Positions 50,720 through 59,612 of a stretch of DNA of 64,000 nt are shown here, one piece after another. The notes under the pieces are model-generated. The model did no database searches. It saw only the letters and a list, made by a program, of their open reading frames with translations, and was not told the DNA's origin. Within the stretch, counting starts at the first letter, position 1. Every line of letters starts with the position of its first letter. This stretch comes from Sphingomonas sp. Leaf9 (GTDB taxonomy: Bacteria; Pseudomonadota; Alphaproteobacteria; Sphingomonadales; Sphingomonadaceae), in contig NZ_LMKC01000003.1 in assembly GCF_001421355.1 (NCBI RefSeq), positions 558,164 through 622,163 of the forward strand. The letters run 5' to 3'. Made by a program: the position numbers and the translations under genes.

Positions 50720-52513
50720 ATGCCGGCCACGCCCCTGATCGCCGCTGCCCTGCCCGCGCTGCTGTTCGCGCTCCCCGCCGTCACCGCACCGGAAACGCCG
50801 CCAGCGCCAGCGCCGGCAGCGCGCGCCGTCGCCGCCAAGGATGCGCCCAACTTCCTCGTGATCGTCGCCGACGATCTCGGCTGGTCGGATCTGGGTGCGT
50901 TCGGCGGAGAGATTGCCACCCCGAACCTCGACGCGCTGGCGCTGTCGGGGGTGCGCTTCACCGGCTTCCATACCGCGCCGACCTGCTCGCCGACCCGCTC
51001 GATGCTGATGAGCGGCGTTGACAATCATCAGGCGGGCCTGGGCACCATGGCGGAACTGCTGAGCGACGCAACGCGCGGCCGGCCGGGCTATGAAGGCTAT
51101 CTCAACGACCGCGTCGCCTCGATCGCTGAACTGCTGCGCGCGGGCGGCTATACGACGCTGATGGCGGGCAAATGGCATCTCGGCCTGACCCCCGATCGTG
51201 AACCGGCGGCACGCGGCTTCGAACACAGCTTCGCGCTCTTGCAGGGGCTGTCGAACCATTTCGGCGCGGATCAGAATGCCGCGTGGCAGAATGCCGGCCT
51301 CGCTCCCAGCTACCGCGATGACGGCAAGCCCGCGTCGCTTCCGGCAGGGCGCTATTCGACCGATTACCTGGCCGACCGGCTGATCGGCTATCTCGACCAG
51401 GCCAAGCGCGCCGGCGACGGCCGGCCGTTCTTCGCCTATCTGCCCTTCACCGCACCCCACTGGCCGCTGCAGGCTCCGGCGGAGACGATCGCGAAATACA
51501 AGGGCCGCTACGACGCCGGCTACGAAGCCTTGCGCGACGCACGACTTGCCCGCCAGAAGCAGCTTGGCCTCGTCCCCGCCGACGCCATCGCCCACCCGAC
51601 CGAACAGGTCCGCCCCTGGGCGTCGCTATCGCCCGAAGAGCGGGCGATCGAGGCGCGCAAGATGGAGGTCTATGCGGCGATGGTCGATCGGCTCGACCAG
51701 AACGTCGGGCGCGTGATCGCCACGCTTAAGGCGCAGGGCCGCTATGACAACACCGTCATCCTGTTCCTGTCGGACAATGGCCCGGAAGGGAATGTCATCG
51801 AAGCGCCCTCGCCCCGCTTCAAGATCGCCGACCCGAAGGCACCGCCCGCCAATCCCGACGCGCCGACGCCGGTCGACCCGTCGCTTGGCATCGACAACCG
51901 CCTCGCCAATATCGGCGCGGCGACCAGCTATGTCGGCTATGGCCCGGGCTGGGCGCAGGCGAACTCGACCCCCTCCTGGCTGGTAAAGGGCTATCCCACC
52001 GAAGGCGGCATCCGCGTCAGCGCCTTTGCCGCTGGCAAGGGCGTTGCCGGCGGCGGGCGGATCGCCAACGCCAATCTCGACGTGCGCGACATCGCGCCGA
52101 CGCTGCTCGACTATGCCGGACTGAAGCAGCCGGCGACCTTTGCCGGACGGGCGATCCTGCCGCATCAGGGGCATAGCCTGCGCCCGGTCCTGACCGCCGC
52201 CGCGCCGGCGGTACGGACGGCGGATGAACCGGTCGGCTACGAACTCTTCTATCGCCGGGCCCTGCGCAAGGGCGACTGGAAGGTCGTGTACCTCGCCGCC
52301 GGCACCAATCGCTACACCCGCAAGGGGGTCAGCACTGGCCGCTGGCAGTTGTTCGACGTCGCGCGCGATCCGGGCGAGACGCGCGATCTGGCAGCGGCCG
52401 AACCGGCCCGCCTCGCCGAACTGGTCGCGGCCTACACCGCCTATGCCAAGGAGAAGGGCGTGGTGCCGCTGCCCGTCGCCGAGGTTCCCGCCGCCGGGAT
52501 CGCCAAGCCGTGA
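50720..52513 (+). CDS. Type I sulfatase, arylsulfatase-like (exported)
   Basis: A 597-residue sulfatase with signal peptide (~1-22). Calcium ligands are in FLVIVADDLGWSDLG (45-59) and FLSDNGPEG. The formylglycine motif is CSPTRS with Cys89 as the residue to be oxidised. KWHLGL and the large size place it with arylsulfatase A/atsA-like enzymes. It removes sulfate esters in the periplasm or outside the cell. The ATG at 50720 follows GGAGA and starts the signal peptide. Its stop overlaps the FGE gene start as GTGA, giving coupled synthesis of the enzyme and its maturation factor. Confidence 0.93.
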   Translation: MPATPLIAAALPALLFALPAVTAPETPPAPAPAARAVAAKDAPNFLVIVADDLGWSDLGAFGGEIATPNLDALALSGVRFTGFHTAPTCSPTRSMLMSGVDNHQAGLGTMAELLSDATRGRPGYEGYLNDRVASIAELLRAGGYTTLMAGKWHLGLTPDREPAARGFEHSFALLQGLSNHFGADQNAAWQNAGLAPSYRDDGKPASLPAGRYSTDYLADRLIGYLDQAKRAGDGRPFFAYLPFTAPHWPLQAPAETIAKYKGRYDAGYEALRDARLARQKQLGLVPADAIAHPTEQVRPWASLSPEERAIEARKMEVYAAMVDRLDQNVGRVIATLKAQGRYDNTVILFLSDNGPEGNVIEAPSPRFKIADPKAPPANPDAPTPVDPSLGIDNRLANIGAATSYVGYGPGWAQANSTPSWLVKGYPTEGGIRVSAFAAGKGVAGGGRIANANLDVRDIAPTLLDYAGLKQPATFAGRAILPHQGHSLRPVLTAAAPAVRTADEPVGYELFYRRALRKGDWKVVYLAAGTNRYTRKGVSTGRWQLFDVARDPGETRDLAAAEPARLAELVAAYTAYAKEKGVVPLPVAEVPAAGIAKP

Positions 52514-53352
52514 GGCGGGCGACGACGCTGTTGCTGGCGACAGCGGGGCTGGCATCGATCGGAGCGCACGCGCCCGCCGCACGATGCGACGCGACCGATC
52601 GCTGTGTCGCCATTCCTGCGGGCATCGTGCTGCTGGGCGAGGACGGTGCAGGACGGCCGGGCGTTTCCACCCAGGTAGGTGCCTTTCGCATCGACGCGCA
52701 TGAAGTCACCAACCGCCAGTTCGCCGCCTTCGTCGCCGCTACCGGTTATCGCACGCGCGCCGAACGCGACGGCGGCTCGGCCGTGTTCGTCGCGCCGACC
52801 GAACCGGTCCCGCTCGACAATGCCGCCCGCTGGTGGCGGTTCGTGAAAGGCGCGGACTGGCGCCATCCGCAGGGGCCGGGCAGCGCCCTGGACCGCCATT
52901 GGCAAGATCCGGTCGTCCATGTCGACCGTGCCGACGCCGCAGCCTATGCCACTTGGGCCGGCGGCGTCCTGCCCACCGCCGAGCAATGGGAACGCGCCGC
53001 GCGAGGGGGGCAGACGACCCCGCGCGATCCGACCACATGGGCATTCGACCACGGCAAGGCCCGCGCCAATGTCTGGGAAGGTATCTTCCCGATCGCCGAT
53101 ACCGGCGCAGACGGCTATGCCGGGGTGGCCCCGGTCGCGCGCTTCCCGGCCAATGGCTTTGGCCTGTACGACATGGTCGGAAATGTGTGGGAATGGGTTT
53201 CCGGCGACGGTTCGGTAGGACTGGTTAAGGGCGGCAGCTTCCTGTGTGCGACCAATTACTGCGCGAAATTCCGCCCCGCCGCGTTCCAGGCGCAGGAGCA
53301 GGACTTCCCCACCTCGCACATCGGATTCCGCGTCGCTTATCGCCAACGGTGA
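52510..53352 (+). CDS. Formylglycine-generating enzyme (sulfatase-maturing, exported)
   Basis: A 280-residue FGE/SUMF1-family protein with GTG start and signal peptide (~1-24). Family elements are VTNRQFAAFV, PVVHVDRADAAAYATWAGG, LPTAEQWERAARGG, NGFGLYDMVGNVWEWV and GGSFLCATNYCAKFRPA. Cys246 and Cys251 occupy the positions of the two catalytic cysteines of human FGE (Cys336 and Cys341), with identical spacing, so it should be active: copper- and O2-dependent oxidation of the sulfatase cysteine to formylglycine. Many SUMF1-fold bacterial proteins lack these cysteines. The signal peptide suggests maturation outside the cytoplasm. It overlaps its sulfatase gene by 4 bases. Confidence 0.92.
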   Translation: MRRATTLLLATAGLASIGAHAPAARCDATDRCVAIPAGIVLLGEDGAGRPGVSTQVGAFRIDAHEVTNRQFAAFVAATGYRTRAERDGGSAVFVAPTEPVPLDNAARWWRFVKGADWRHPQGPGSALDRHWQDPVVHVDRADAAAYATWAGGVLPTAEQWERAARGGQTTPRDPTTWAFDHGKARANVWEGIFPIADTGADGYAGVAPVARFPANGFGLYDMVGNVWEWVSGDGSVGLVKGGSFLCATNYCAKFRPAAFQAQEQDFPTSHIGFRVAYRQR

Positions 53353-53378
53353 TCTACGGCCTCGACAGGCCAACGGCG

Positions 53379-53410
53379 TGGGCGTGCCGGCTACATCACC
53401 GGCACGCCCA
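53379..53410. terminator. Bidirectional hairpin between the FGE and SDR genes
   Basis: TGGGCGTGCCGG (53379-53390) and CCGGCACGCCCA (53399-53410) form a perfect 12-bp stem with an 8-base loop. It lies between convergent stops (53352 and 53416). There is no T-tract on either side, but position suits a shared terminator. Confidence 0.65.
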
Positions 53411-53415
53411 TGCAG

Positions 53416-54141
53416 TCACATATCCGCGGCGGTCGGGCGAACGATGACCTCGTTGATGTCGACACCCTCGGGCTGCTCCAGCGCATAGCGGATCGCCCGC
53501 GCGATCGCGTCGGGCGTCAGCGCCTTCTTCCGCCAGCCCGTCAACGCGGTAGCGACGGCGGGGTCGGTAATGTCGTGCCCCAGCTCGGTGGCGACGACGC
53601 CCGGCGAGATCAGCGTCGATCGGATCTCGTCATGCTCCTGCCGCAACCCCTCGGTGATGGCGCGCACGGCATGTTTGGTGGCGCAATAGACGGCAGCGGT
53701 CGGCATAACCATGTGTGCCGCGACTGAGGCGACATTGACGACATGCCCGCTGTGCTGCGCCACGAACCGGGGCAGCACGGCGGCGATACCATTGAGGACG
53801 CCGTGAATGTTGACGTCGATCATCCGCTTCCATTCGTCGCGTTTGAGCGCGGCCAGTGGCGACAGCGGCATCACGCCGGCATTGTTGACCAGCACGTCGA
53901 CGCGCCCGAACCGCGCTTCGGCGGCGGCGACGAAGGCGTCGAAGTCGGTGGCGTCGGTCACGTCGAGTTCGCGCCAGCCAACGCGCTCGCCCAATTCCTC
54001 CGCCAGTGCCTTCAGGCGCTCGCCGCGACGCGCGCCGATGTACAGCCGGTCGCCGGCCTTGGCCAGTTCGCGTGCCGTCGCCTCTCCAATCCCGCTCGAT
54101 GCGCCGGTGATCAGGATAACTTTGTCGATGCTTCCTGCCAT
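53416..54141 (-). CDS. Short-chain dehydrogenase/reductase
   Basis: A 241-residue classical SDR: TGASSGIGEA (12-21) for NAD(P) binding, DVLVNNAGVMPLSP, a serine-containing NVASVAAH, and active-site YCATK (Tyr and Lys ~153-157). The RR after the second strand (GARRGERL) suggests NADP preference. It oxidises an alcohol or reduces a carbonyl in the cytoplasm. ATG at 54141 follows GAAAGGA. It is divergent from an AraC-type regulator, a frequent pairing. Substrate unknown. Confidence 0.92.
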   Translation of the reverse strand: MAGSIDKVILITGASSGIGEATARELAKAGDRLYIGARRGERLKALAEELGERVGWRELDVTDATDFDAFVAAAEARFGRVDVLVNNAGVMPLSPLAALKRDEWKRMIDVNIHGVLNGIAAVLPRFVAQHSGHVVNVASVAAHMVMPTAAVYCATKHAVRAITEGLRQEHDEIRSTLISPGVVATELGHDITDPAVATALTGWRKKALTPDAIARAIRYALEQPEGVDINEVIVRPTAADM

Positions 54142-54289
54142 GATGCAGTCCTTTCGCTCCAGTGAAGACAGACAGATGGTGGGAAGCCCCGGCCGGACGG
54201 TAGATTGATCGTCCGAATGGCTTGCACGATCCTCCAGGGTTGAGGGCTCGGTACTTGCCCGCGTTGCTCTGCTGGGGGAAAAGGCCGGC

Positions 54290-55186
54290 ATGGATCGGAT
54301 CAATGAACTGGCCGCCGGGATCGATCGGCACGTCGCCGGCAACGGCATTTGCACGACGACGATGCCGCACCTCTCGCTGATCCGCTCGGACGCGCCCAGC
54401 GCCCCCACCCCCGCCGTCTACGAAGCCTCGCTTTGCCTGATCGCCCAGGGATCGAAGCGCGTGTCGATCGGCGAGCACAGCGTCGTCTATGACGCCGCCC
54501 ATTACCTCCTCGTCTCCGTCGACCTGCCGCTCGTCGGCCACGTGATCGATGCCAGCCCGGAGCGGCCCTATCTCTGTTGTAAGATCGATCTCGATCCCAC
54601 AACGCTGGCCGATCTCATGATAAGCGAGCGCAAGGCGGTACCGGGCGGCGACCTGCCCGTGCTCGGCGTCTACCCAACCGATCCCGACCTGATCGACGCG
54701 GCATGCCGGCTGGTCGGATTGCTCGACCGGCCCGAGACGATCCACGCGCTGGCACCGCTGATCGAGCGCGAAATCCTCTACCGTCTGCTCACAGGTCCCC
54801 ACGGGACCATGCTGCGCCGCGTGGCGACCGCTGGCAGTAACCTTTATCAGGTCAGCCGGGCGATCGCCGCAATCCGCCGGTCGTTCGACGGGCCGATCCG
54901 CATCGATGACATCGCGGCCGAGGCCGGCATGAGCCCCTCGTCGCTTCACGCCCACTTCAAGGCGATCACCCGCCTGACGCCACTCGAATATCAGAAGCAA
55001 CTGCGCCTGCAGGAAGCGAGACGCCTGATGCTGGTGGGAGGCATCACGGCGAGCACGGCGGGCTTCGCCGTCGGCTATGAAAGCCCGTCGCAGTTCAGCC
55101 GCGAATATAAACGGCTGTTCGGCGCGCCTCCTCGCACCGACATCGAACGTCTGCACGCCGCACCCGTGGCGGCGATGCCACTCTGA
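54290..55186 (+). CDS. AraC-family transcriptional regulator (AraC_N type)
   Basis: A 298-residue regulator. The N-terminal domain contains YEASLCLIAQGSKRVSIGEH and YLLVSVDLPLVGHV, typical of the AraC_N (PF06719) group. The C-terminal pair of HTH motifs is in IRIDDIAAEAGMSPSSLHAH and GFAVGYESPSQFSREYKRLF. A GGGGGAAAAGG stretch precedes the ATG. It is divergent from the SDR gene with 148 bases between them and probably activates it. Inducer unknown. Confidence 0.92.
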   Translation: MDRINELAAGIDRHVAGNGICTTTMPHLSLIRSDAPSAPTPAVYEASLCLIAQGSKRVSIGEHSVVYDAAHYLLVSVDLPLVGHVIDASPERPYLCCKIDLDPTTLADLMISERKAVPGGDLPVLGVYPTDPDLIDAACRLVGLLDRPETIHALAPLIEREILYRLLTGPHGTMLRRVATAGSNLYQVSRAIAAIRRSFDGPIRIDDIAAEAGMSPSSLHAHFKAITRLTPLEYQKQLRLQEARRLMLVGGITASTAGFAVGYESPSQFSREYKRLFGAPPRTDIERLHAAPVAAMPL

Positions 55187-55338
55187 GAACGGATGGTCCT
55201 GGCAACTAGGCGCGGTGGTGGCTGCGGCAAGCACTCCCAACCCGGAAGTCATGCACACACGCCGGCCGACGGTCGCGGTCTCGCGCACCTCGCCTTGCTC
55301 GGTTTTCAATGCGCCGGCAGCGGTGTACCAGTGAAGCC

Positions 55339-56844
55339 ATGCATGCATTCGATCGCGTTCGCCGTGTCGTCGTCCTGGGGGGCGGAACCGCTGGATGGAT
55401 GACGGCCGCCGCGCTGTCGAAGAGCTTTGGCGATACGGTGGCGATCACGTTGCTGGAATCCGACGCGATCGGGACGGTCGGGGTCGGTGAGGCCACGATC
55501 CCCACCATCCATTGGTTCAACGAACTGGTCGGCATCGACGAGGCGGAATTCCTGCGGGCGACGAAAGCAACGTTCAAGCTCGGCATCGAGTTCGTGGACT
55601 GGACCGCGCCGGGCCATCGCTATTTCCATCCGTTCGGTCAGTTTGGCGCGACCCTGCCCGGCGTCGCGTTCCACCATCGCTGGCTGAAGGCGCAGGCGGA
55701 AGGGATGGATGTTCCGCTGCCCGCGCTGTCGCTCGCGGCACAACTGGCGGTGCAGGGACGGTTCGCCAAGCCGGCAGGGGATGCGCGATCGATCCTGTCG
55801 ACGCTGGGATATGCCTATCATTTCGATGCGGGGCTGTACGCTGCCTATCTCCGGAAGCTCAGCGAAGCAGCCGGGGTGATCCGTGTCGAAGGGACGCTGC
55901 ATCAGGTCGAACGCGATGGAGAGACGGGCTTCGTCACCGCGCTGACGACCGATCGTGGCGACCGGATCGAGGGGGATTTGTTCATCGATTGCTCGGGCTT
56001 TCGCGCGCTGTTGATCGCCGGCGAAATGGGCGAGGGGTATGAGGACTGGTCGCACTGGCTGCCGTGCGACCGGGCGGTCGCCGTGCCCTGCGCCCGCATC
56101 GCGGCGACCACGCCTTATACCCGGTCCACGGCGCGGTCGGCGGGCTGGCAATGGCGCATTCCACTGCAGCATCGCACCGGCAACGGTTATGTCTATGCGA
56201 GCCGCTATCTGTCGGATGACGAGGCAGCGGCGACCCTGCTCGCCAACCTCGATGGCGAGGCATTGGCCGAGCCGCGATTCCTGCGGTTCACTGCCGGCAC
56301 CCGGCGCCGGCCATGGCGCGGCAATGTCGTGGCGATCGGGCTGTCGTCCGGCTTCCTCGAACCGCTGGAATCGACCAGTATCCACCTGATCCAGAGCGGC
56401 ATCACCAAGCTGTTGACGCTGTTCCCGACCCGCGATTGCGATCCGGCGCTGGCGGATCGGTTCAATCACGTGTTCGCCCGCGACATGGACGGGATCAAGG
56501 ACTTCCTGATCCTGCACTATCACGCCACCAGCGGCCGGGACGATCCGCTGTGGCGGCATTGCCGGACAATGGCGCTGCCCGAAACGCTGCGCGCCCGCGT
56601 AGACCAATATCGCCGATCTGGTCGGATCATCCTCGATCCCGACGAACTGTTCCGCGAAGCGAGCTGGCTGGCGGTGCTGAACGGCCAGGGGATCGTGGCG
56701 CAGGGCCATAATCCGCTGGCCGACGCGATCGACGGCGCGACCAATCGTGCCCAGGTCCGGCAGATCGCCGACGTCATCGCCCGAGCCGCGCCGACGCTGC
56801 CGCTGCACGACGCCGCGCTGGCCGCACTGATCGGTACGGCATGA
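55339..56844 (+). CDS. Flavin-dependent tryptophan halogenase-family protein
   Basis: A 501-residue member of the Trp_halogenase family. FAD binding is at VVLGGGTAGWMTAA (11-24); the catalytic lysine that forms the haloamine-type intermediate in the family is Lys80 in ATFKLGIEFVDW; the WxWxIP signature is present as WQWRIP; and FLEPLESTSIHLIQ matches the C-terminal active-site segment. It needs a separate flavin reductase, none of which is adjacent. Its neighbours are a coupled DUF6445 gene, a TBDR and glycosidases, a context in which such proteins are common in sphingomonads, so free tryptophan is not a safe substrate guess. The ATG at 55339 lacks a strong ribosome site. Confidence 0.9.
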   Translation: MHAFDRVRRVVVLGGGTAGWMTAAALSKSFGDTVAITLLESDAIGTVGVGEATIPTIHWFNELVGIDEAEFLRATKATFKLGIEFVDWTAPGHRYFHPFGQFGATLPGVAFHHRWLKAQAEGMDVPLPALSLAAQLAVQGRFAKPAGDARSILSTLGYAYHFDAGLYAAYLRKLSEAAGVIRVEGTLHQVERDGETGFVTALTTDRGDRIEGDLFIDCSGFRALLIAGEMGEGYEDWSHWLPCDRAVAVPCARIAATTPYTRSTARSAGWQWRIPLQHRTGNGYVYASRYLSDDEAAATLLANLDGEALAEPRFLRFTAGTRRRPWRGNVVAIGLSSGFLEPLESTSIHLIQSGITKLLTLFPTRDCDPALADRFNHVFARDMDGIKDFLILHYHATSGRDDPLWRHCRTMALPETLRARVDQYRRSGRIILDPDELFREASWLAVLNGQGIVAQGHNPLADAIDGATNRAQVRQIADVIARAAPTLPLHDAALAALIGTA

Positions 56845-57515
56845 AGGCGCCCGACATCGTTGCCCGGCGGATCGGGACGGAGCGACAGCCCATCGCGATC
56901 GTCGACCATTTTTATCCCGATCCCGACGCCCTGCGCACCTTCGCCGCCGCTACCCGCTTCGAACCGGCGCGGCGGCAATATCCCGGGATGCGGGCCGCGT
57001 TGCCGGACGATTATTTTCAGGCGGTCCGGCCGGCGCTGTCGCAGGTGCTGGCACACGTCTTCGGCCATCGCGGCGGAATCGCCCTGCTCGATGCCAGTTT
57101 TTCGGTGGTGACCACGCCGCCCGAGCGCCTGTCGATCGAACAGCGATTGCCGCATTTCGATGCCGTCGATCCAAATCGCATCGCGCTGGTCCATTATCTG
57201 GGCGCGGACGACAGCGGCGGAACCGCCTTCTACCGGCACCGCGCTACGGGCTTCGAGACGATCGATGCGCATCGGGCGCCGGCCTATCTCGACACGCTCA
57301 GCGCCGAAGTCCGCACCGCGCCCCCGCCCCCCGTCTATATCGCCGGGTCGACCGCGCAATTCGAACAGGTTTCCGCCGTCGACGGACGCTGCAACCGGGC
57401 GGTAATCTATCGCAGTGCGTTGCTGCACAGCGGCGCCATCCCGGCCGACGCCGTACTCAGCGACGATCCGACGCGGGGACGATTGACGGTTACCGCTTTC
57501 CTGTCGCTGACCTGA
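56841..57515 (+). CDS. DUF6445-family protein (2OG-oxygenase-like fold suspected)
   Basis: A 224-residue protein similar to the DUF6445 family found beside Trp-halogenase-like genes. It has QRLPHFDAVDPNRIALVHYL, GGTAFYRHRATGF and a late AVIYRSALLHSGAI. The H-x-D in PHFD and the distal His in LLHSG are arranged like the Fe(II) ligands of 2-oxoglutarate dioxygenases, but an activity has not been shown for the family as far as I know. The ATG overlaps the halogenase stop (ATGA). The 3' end overlaps the convergent hydrolase gene by 26 bases. Confidence 0.75.
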   Translation: MKAPDIVARRIGTERQPIAIVDHFYPDPDALRTFAAATRFEPARRQYPGMRAALPDDYFQAVRPALSQVLAHVFGHRGGIALLDASFSVVTTPPERLSIEQRLPHFDAVDPNRIALVHYLGADDSGGTAFYRHRATGFETIDAHRAPAYLDTLSAEVRTAPPPPVYIAGSTAQFEQVSAVDGRCNRAVIYRSALLHSGAIPADAVLSDDPTRGRLTVTAFLSLT

Positions 57516-59553
57516 CGCGGCCGGGCGGCTGGACCGCCAGATACACCGTACTCCACAATTGCGCGGCGTTGGATTCGTCGACGTCCTGCTTGCCCGCACC
57601 GAACGCGACGACGTGATATCGGCCCCCGGTATACGCCCATGACCACAGCTCCGAACTCTGCGTCGCGCGGGTGGCGTTGATCGCACGCCACAGCGTCGCC
57701 TGCGCGCGGGTCAGCACCGCGCGCGTGGCAGGCGGCAGGTCGCGGCGGGCGAGCTGGCGTTCGAGGCCGGCGGCGAACAGCGCCTGCTGCCACGACCACA
57801 CGACCGCACCGTGATAGGCCGCCGGCGTAAAGCGGGCCTGTACGGCGGCGTCCGTCTGCGCGGCATTGGCGACCAGCATCCCGATATCGGTCATCAACCC
57901 CGCCGGAAACGGCCGTATCGCAGCCGTGACATAGGTTTCGAGGTCGGCGGGCGACGGTTCGGCGAACATCAGCGCGAAGCCTTCGTCGGAATTGACGATC
58001 GGGATCGGGCGTCCGCTATCGTCGAGGGCGATCGCGTGAAAGACGAGCGGGTCGGCGCCGATCGAGGCCAGCGCAGGCGCGGCGGGAATGCCCAGGCTGC
58101 GGGCATACCCCTCGATCCGGGGTTTCGCCTGCGCCGCTGGCAGCGACACGCGAAACATCCCCGGCGCGCGCTGACGCCACACGGTTGCCATCGCCTCGGC
58201 CCGAGCCAAGGCCGCGCGATCCTCCGCCGTCAGATAGGGGTCGAGCAGCCCGGCACGCAGCATCCGCGCGGCCGACTCCAGCGCCGCCGGCACGAATACC
58301 GCATTGACGTCATAGGCATAGCGCCCGCGACCCAGCCCCTCTTCACTGTCGCGCCATTGCCCGGTCAGCCGCCCCTTCCCGATCGCCACCAGTCGGGCAT
58401 AGCCGGGATCGTCGGCAAAGGGACGCGCGGTATCGACGACGAAGCGCAGGTTCCGCACCAGCGCCTTGCCCGCCGGTGCGGTGGTGCCGGGCATGCCTTC
58501 GCTGACCAGCGGCCGGTCAAGGAACGCGCGCGCCGAGGCAGCATTGCCATGGTCGAGCAGATAGGCCGCCGCGACGGGCGCCAGCATATAGTCGTCGTCG
58601 ACCATCGCATAATCCAGCGCAGCGGCGTCGCCGCTGCCACCATGCTGGCGCCGATCGACGACGGCGAAGTCGCCAATGCCTTCTTCATGCGCGACATCGC
58701 CGCGTCTATCCAGCCGCGCCAGCACCGATCCCAGCCCGGCCTCGATCGCCTGCGGCTGCAACACCGGCATCAGCAGGCGCACCGACATTAGCGTGTCGCG
58801 TCCGAAATAGGTCTGAAACCGCCACGATCCGGCCAGGAACTTCTCGCGATAGCTCAGGAACCGCAGCGCGTTGCGCGCGCCGGGATCATCGGCGGCGCGC
58901 GCATTCAGCAACTCGTTCGGGGCAAGGCCGGTGAGCGGCACTTCCCCGCTCGACGCGGTGATCTCCATGCGGAGCGGCCGTCCGGCATCGGCGACCAGCG
59001 CGCCGCCCCGGATGCGGCCGGATAAGAGCCGGACCTGCAACAGATAGCCGGGCTTCCCGTCGAGCCGCGGACGGCTCCAGCGGATGGTGTTGCCGGTGAT
59101 GACCGGATCGACCGCGACCTCGGGCGGGAAACGACCGACCGACTGATAGTCGCGCAGGAACCGGATGCTCGACAGTACCGCCTGCCTGATACGCAGCTGC
59201 GGCGCTTCGATACTGGCGATGGTGACGATCGCGGGCTGCGGGCCGGCGATGCCAGGCGCGGTGGTCGGGCGCGGTGGCTGTTCCAGCCGCCACGTCGCGG
59301 CACGCGCCAGCGGTTCGAACCACAGGCCGACGCCGCTGTTGCCTGCCGGAAAGGCGACGAGGATGCGCGGGTCGGTGCCGTTGCGCAGCAACAGATGCGC
59401 GGCGACTGGGCCTTCGCGGACGAAGGCATTCAGGTTCTGCCCCTCGTTCAGTTGATAGGCCAGCTCGGGCGCCTTGGCCGGGCGCTGCGCCACCGCCAGT
59501 CCCGTCCCTGCCAGCATCACACCGGCCAGCATCCACCGCACCATGGTCTTCAT
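57490..59553 (-). CDS. Exported protein resembling an (alpha/alpha)6 glycoside hydrolase
   Basis: A 687-residue protein with signal peptide (~1-23). The N-terminal third is beta-rich and the C-terminal two thirds are helical. It contains YFGRDTLMSVRLLMPVL (~260), where G-R-D-T-L is reminiscent of amylo-alpha-1,6-glucosidase/GH15-like six-hairpin enzymes, an EEGIGDFAVVD segment, DSEEGLGRGRYAYDVN, and VVWSWQQALFAAGL near the end. Acidic residues in these segments could be catalytic. I cannot place it in a named GH family with certainty. It follows TBDR 5 on the same strand with a strong hairpin between them, so it probably acts on that receptor's glycan. Confidence 0.6.
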   Translation of the reverse strand: MKTMVRWMLAGVMLAGTGLAVAQRPAKAPELAYQLNEGQNLNAFVREGPVAAHLLLRNGTDPRILVAFPAGNSGVGLWFEPLARAATWRLEQPPRPTTAPGIAGPQPAIVTIASIEAPQLRIRQAVLSSIRFLRDYQSVGRFPPEVAVDPVITGNTIRWSRPRLDGKPGYLLQVRLLSGRIRGGALVADAGRPLRMEITASSGEVPLTGLAPNELLNARAADDPGARNALRFLSYREKFLAGSWRFQTYFGRDTLMSVRLLMPVLQPQAIEAGLGSVLARLDRRGDVAHEEGIGDFAVVDRRQHGGSGDAAALDYAMVDDDYMLAPVAAAYLLDHGNAASARAFLDRPLVSEGMPGTTAPAGKALVRNLRFVVDTARPFADDPGYARLVAIGKGRLTGQWRDSEEGLGRGRYAYDVNAVFVPAALESAARMLRAGLLDPYLTAEDRAALARAEAMATVWRQRAPGMFRVSLPAAQAKPRIEGYARSLGIPAAPALASIGADPLVFHAIALDDSGRPIPIVNSDEGFALMFAEPSPADLETYVTAAIRPFPAGLMTDIGMLVANAAQTDAAVQARFTPAAYHGAVVWSWQQALFAAGLERQLARRDLPPATRAVLTRAQATLWRAINATRATQSSELWSWAYTGGRYHVVAFGAGKQDVDESNAAQLWSTVYLAVQPPGRVRSATGKR

Positions 59554-59577
59554 CCGCCACCTCATCCGTAAAGACTG

Positions 59578-59606
59578 GGGGTGCCGTGCCGTGGACACGG
59601 CACCCC
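59578..59606 (-). terminator. Intercistronic hairpin between TBDR 5 and the downstream hydrolase
   Basis: GGGGTGCCGTG (59578-59588) and CACGGCACCCC (59596-59606) form a perfect 11-bp stem with a 7-base loop in the 59-base gap after the TBDR stop. It has no T-tract. It may attenuate read-through or stabilise the receptor part of the transcript, giving more receptor than hydrolase. Confidence 0.55.
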
Positions 59607-59612
59607 GGACGT

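Noticed and set aside
55339..56844. Calling this a tryptophan 7-halogenase
   Set aside because: Family motifs are present but regiochemistry and substrate are not readable from sequence, and the glycan-uptake context argues against free tryptophan.
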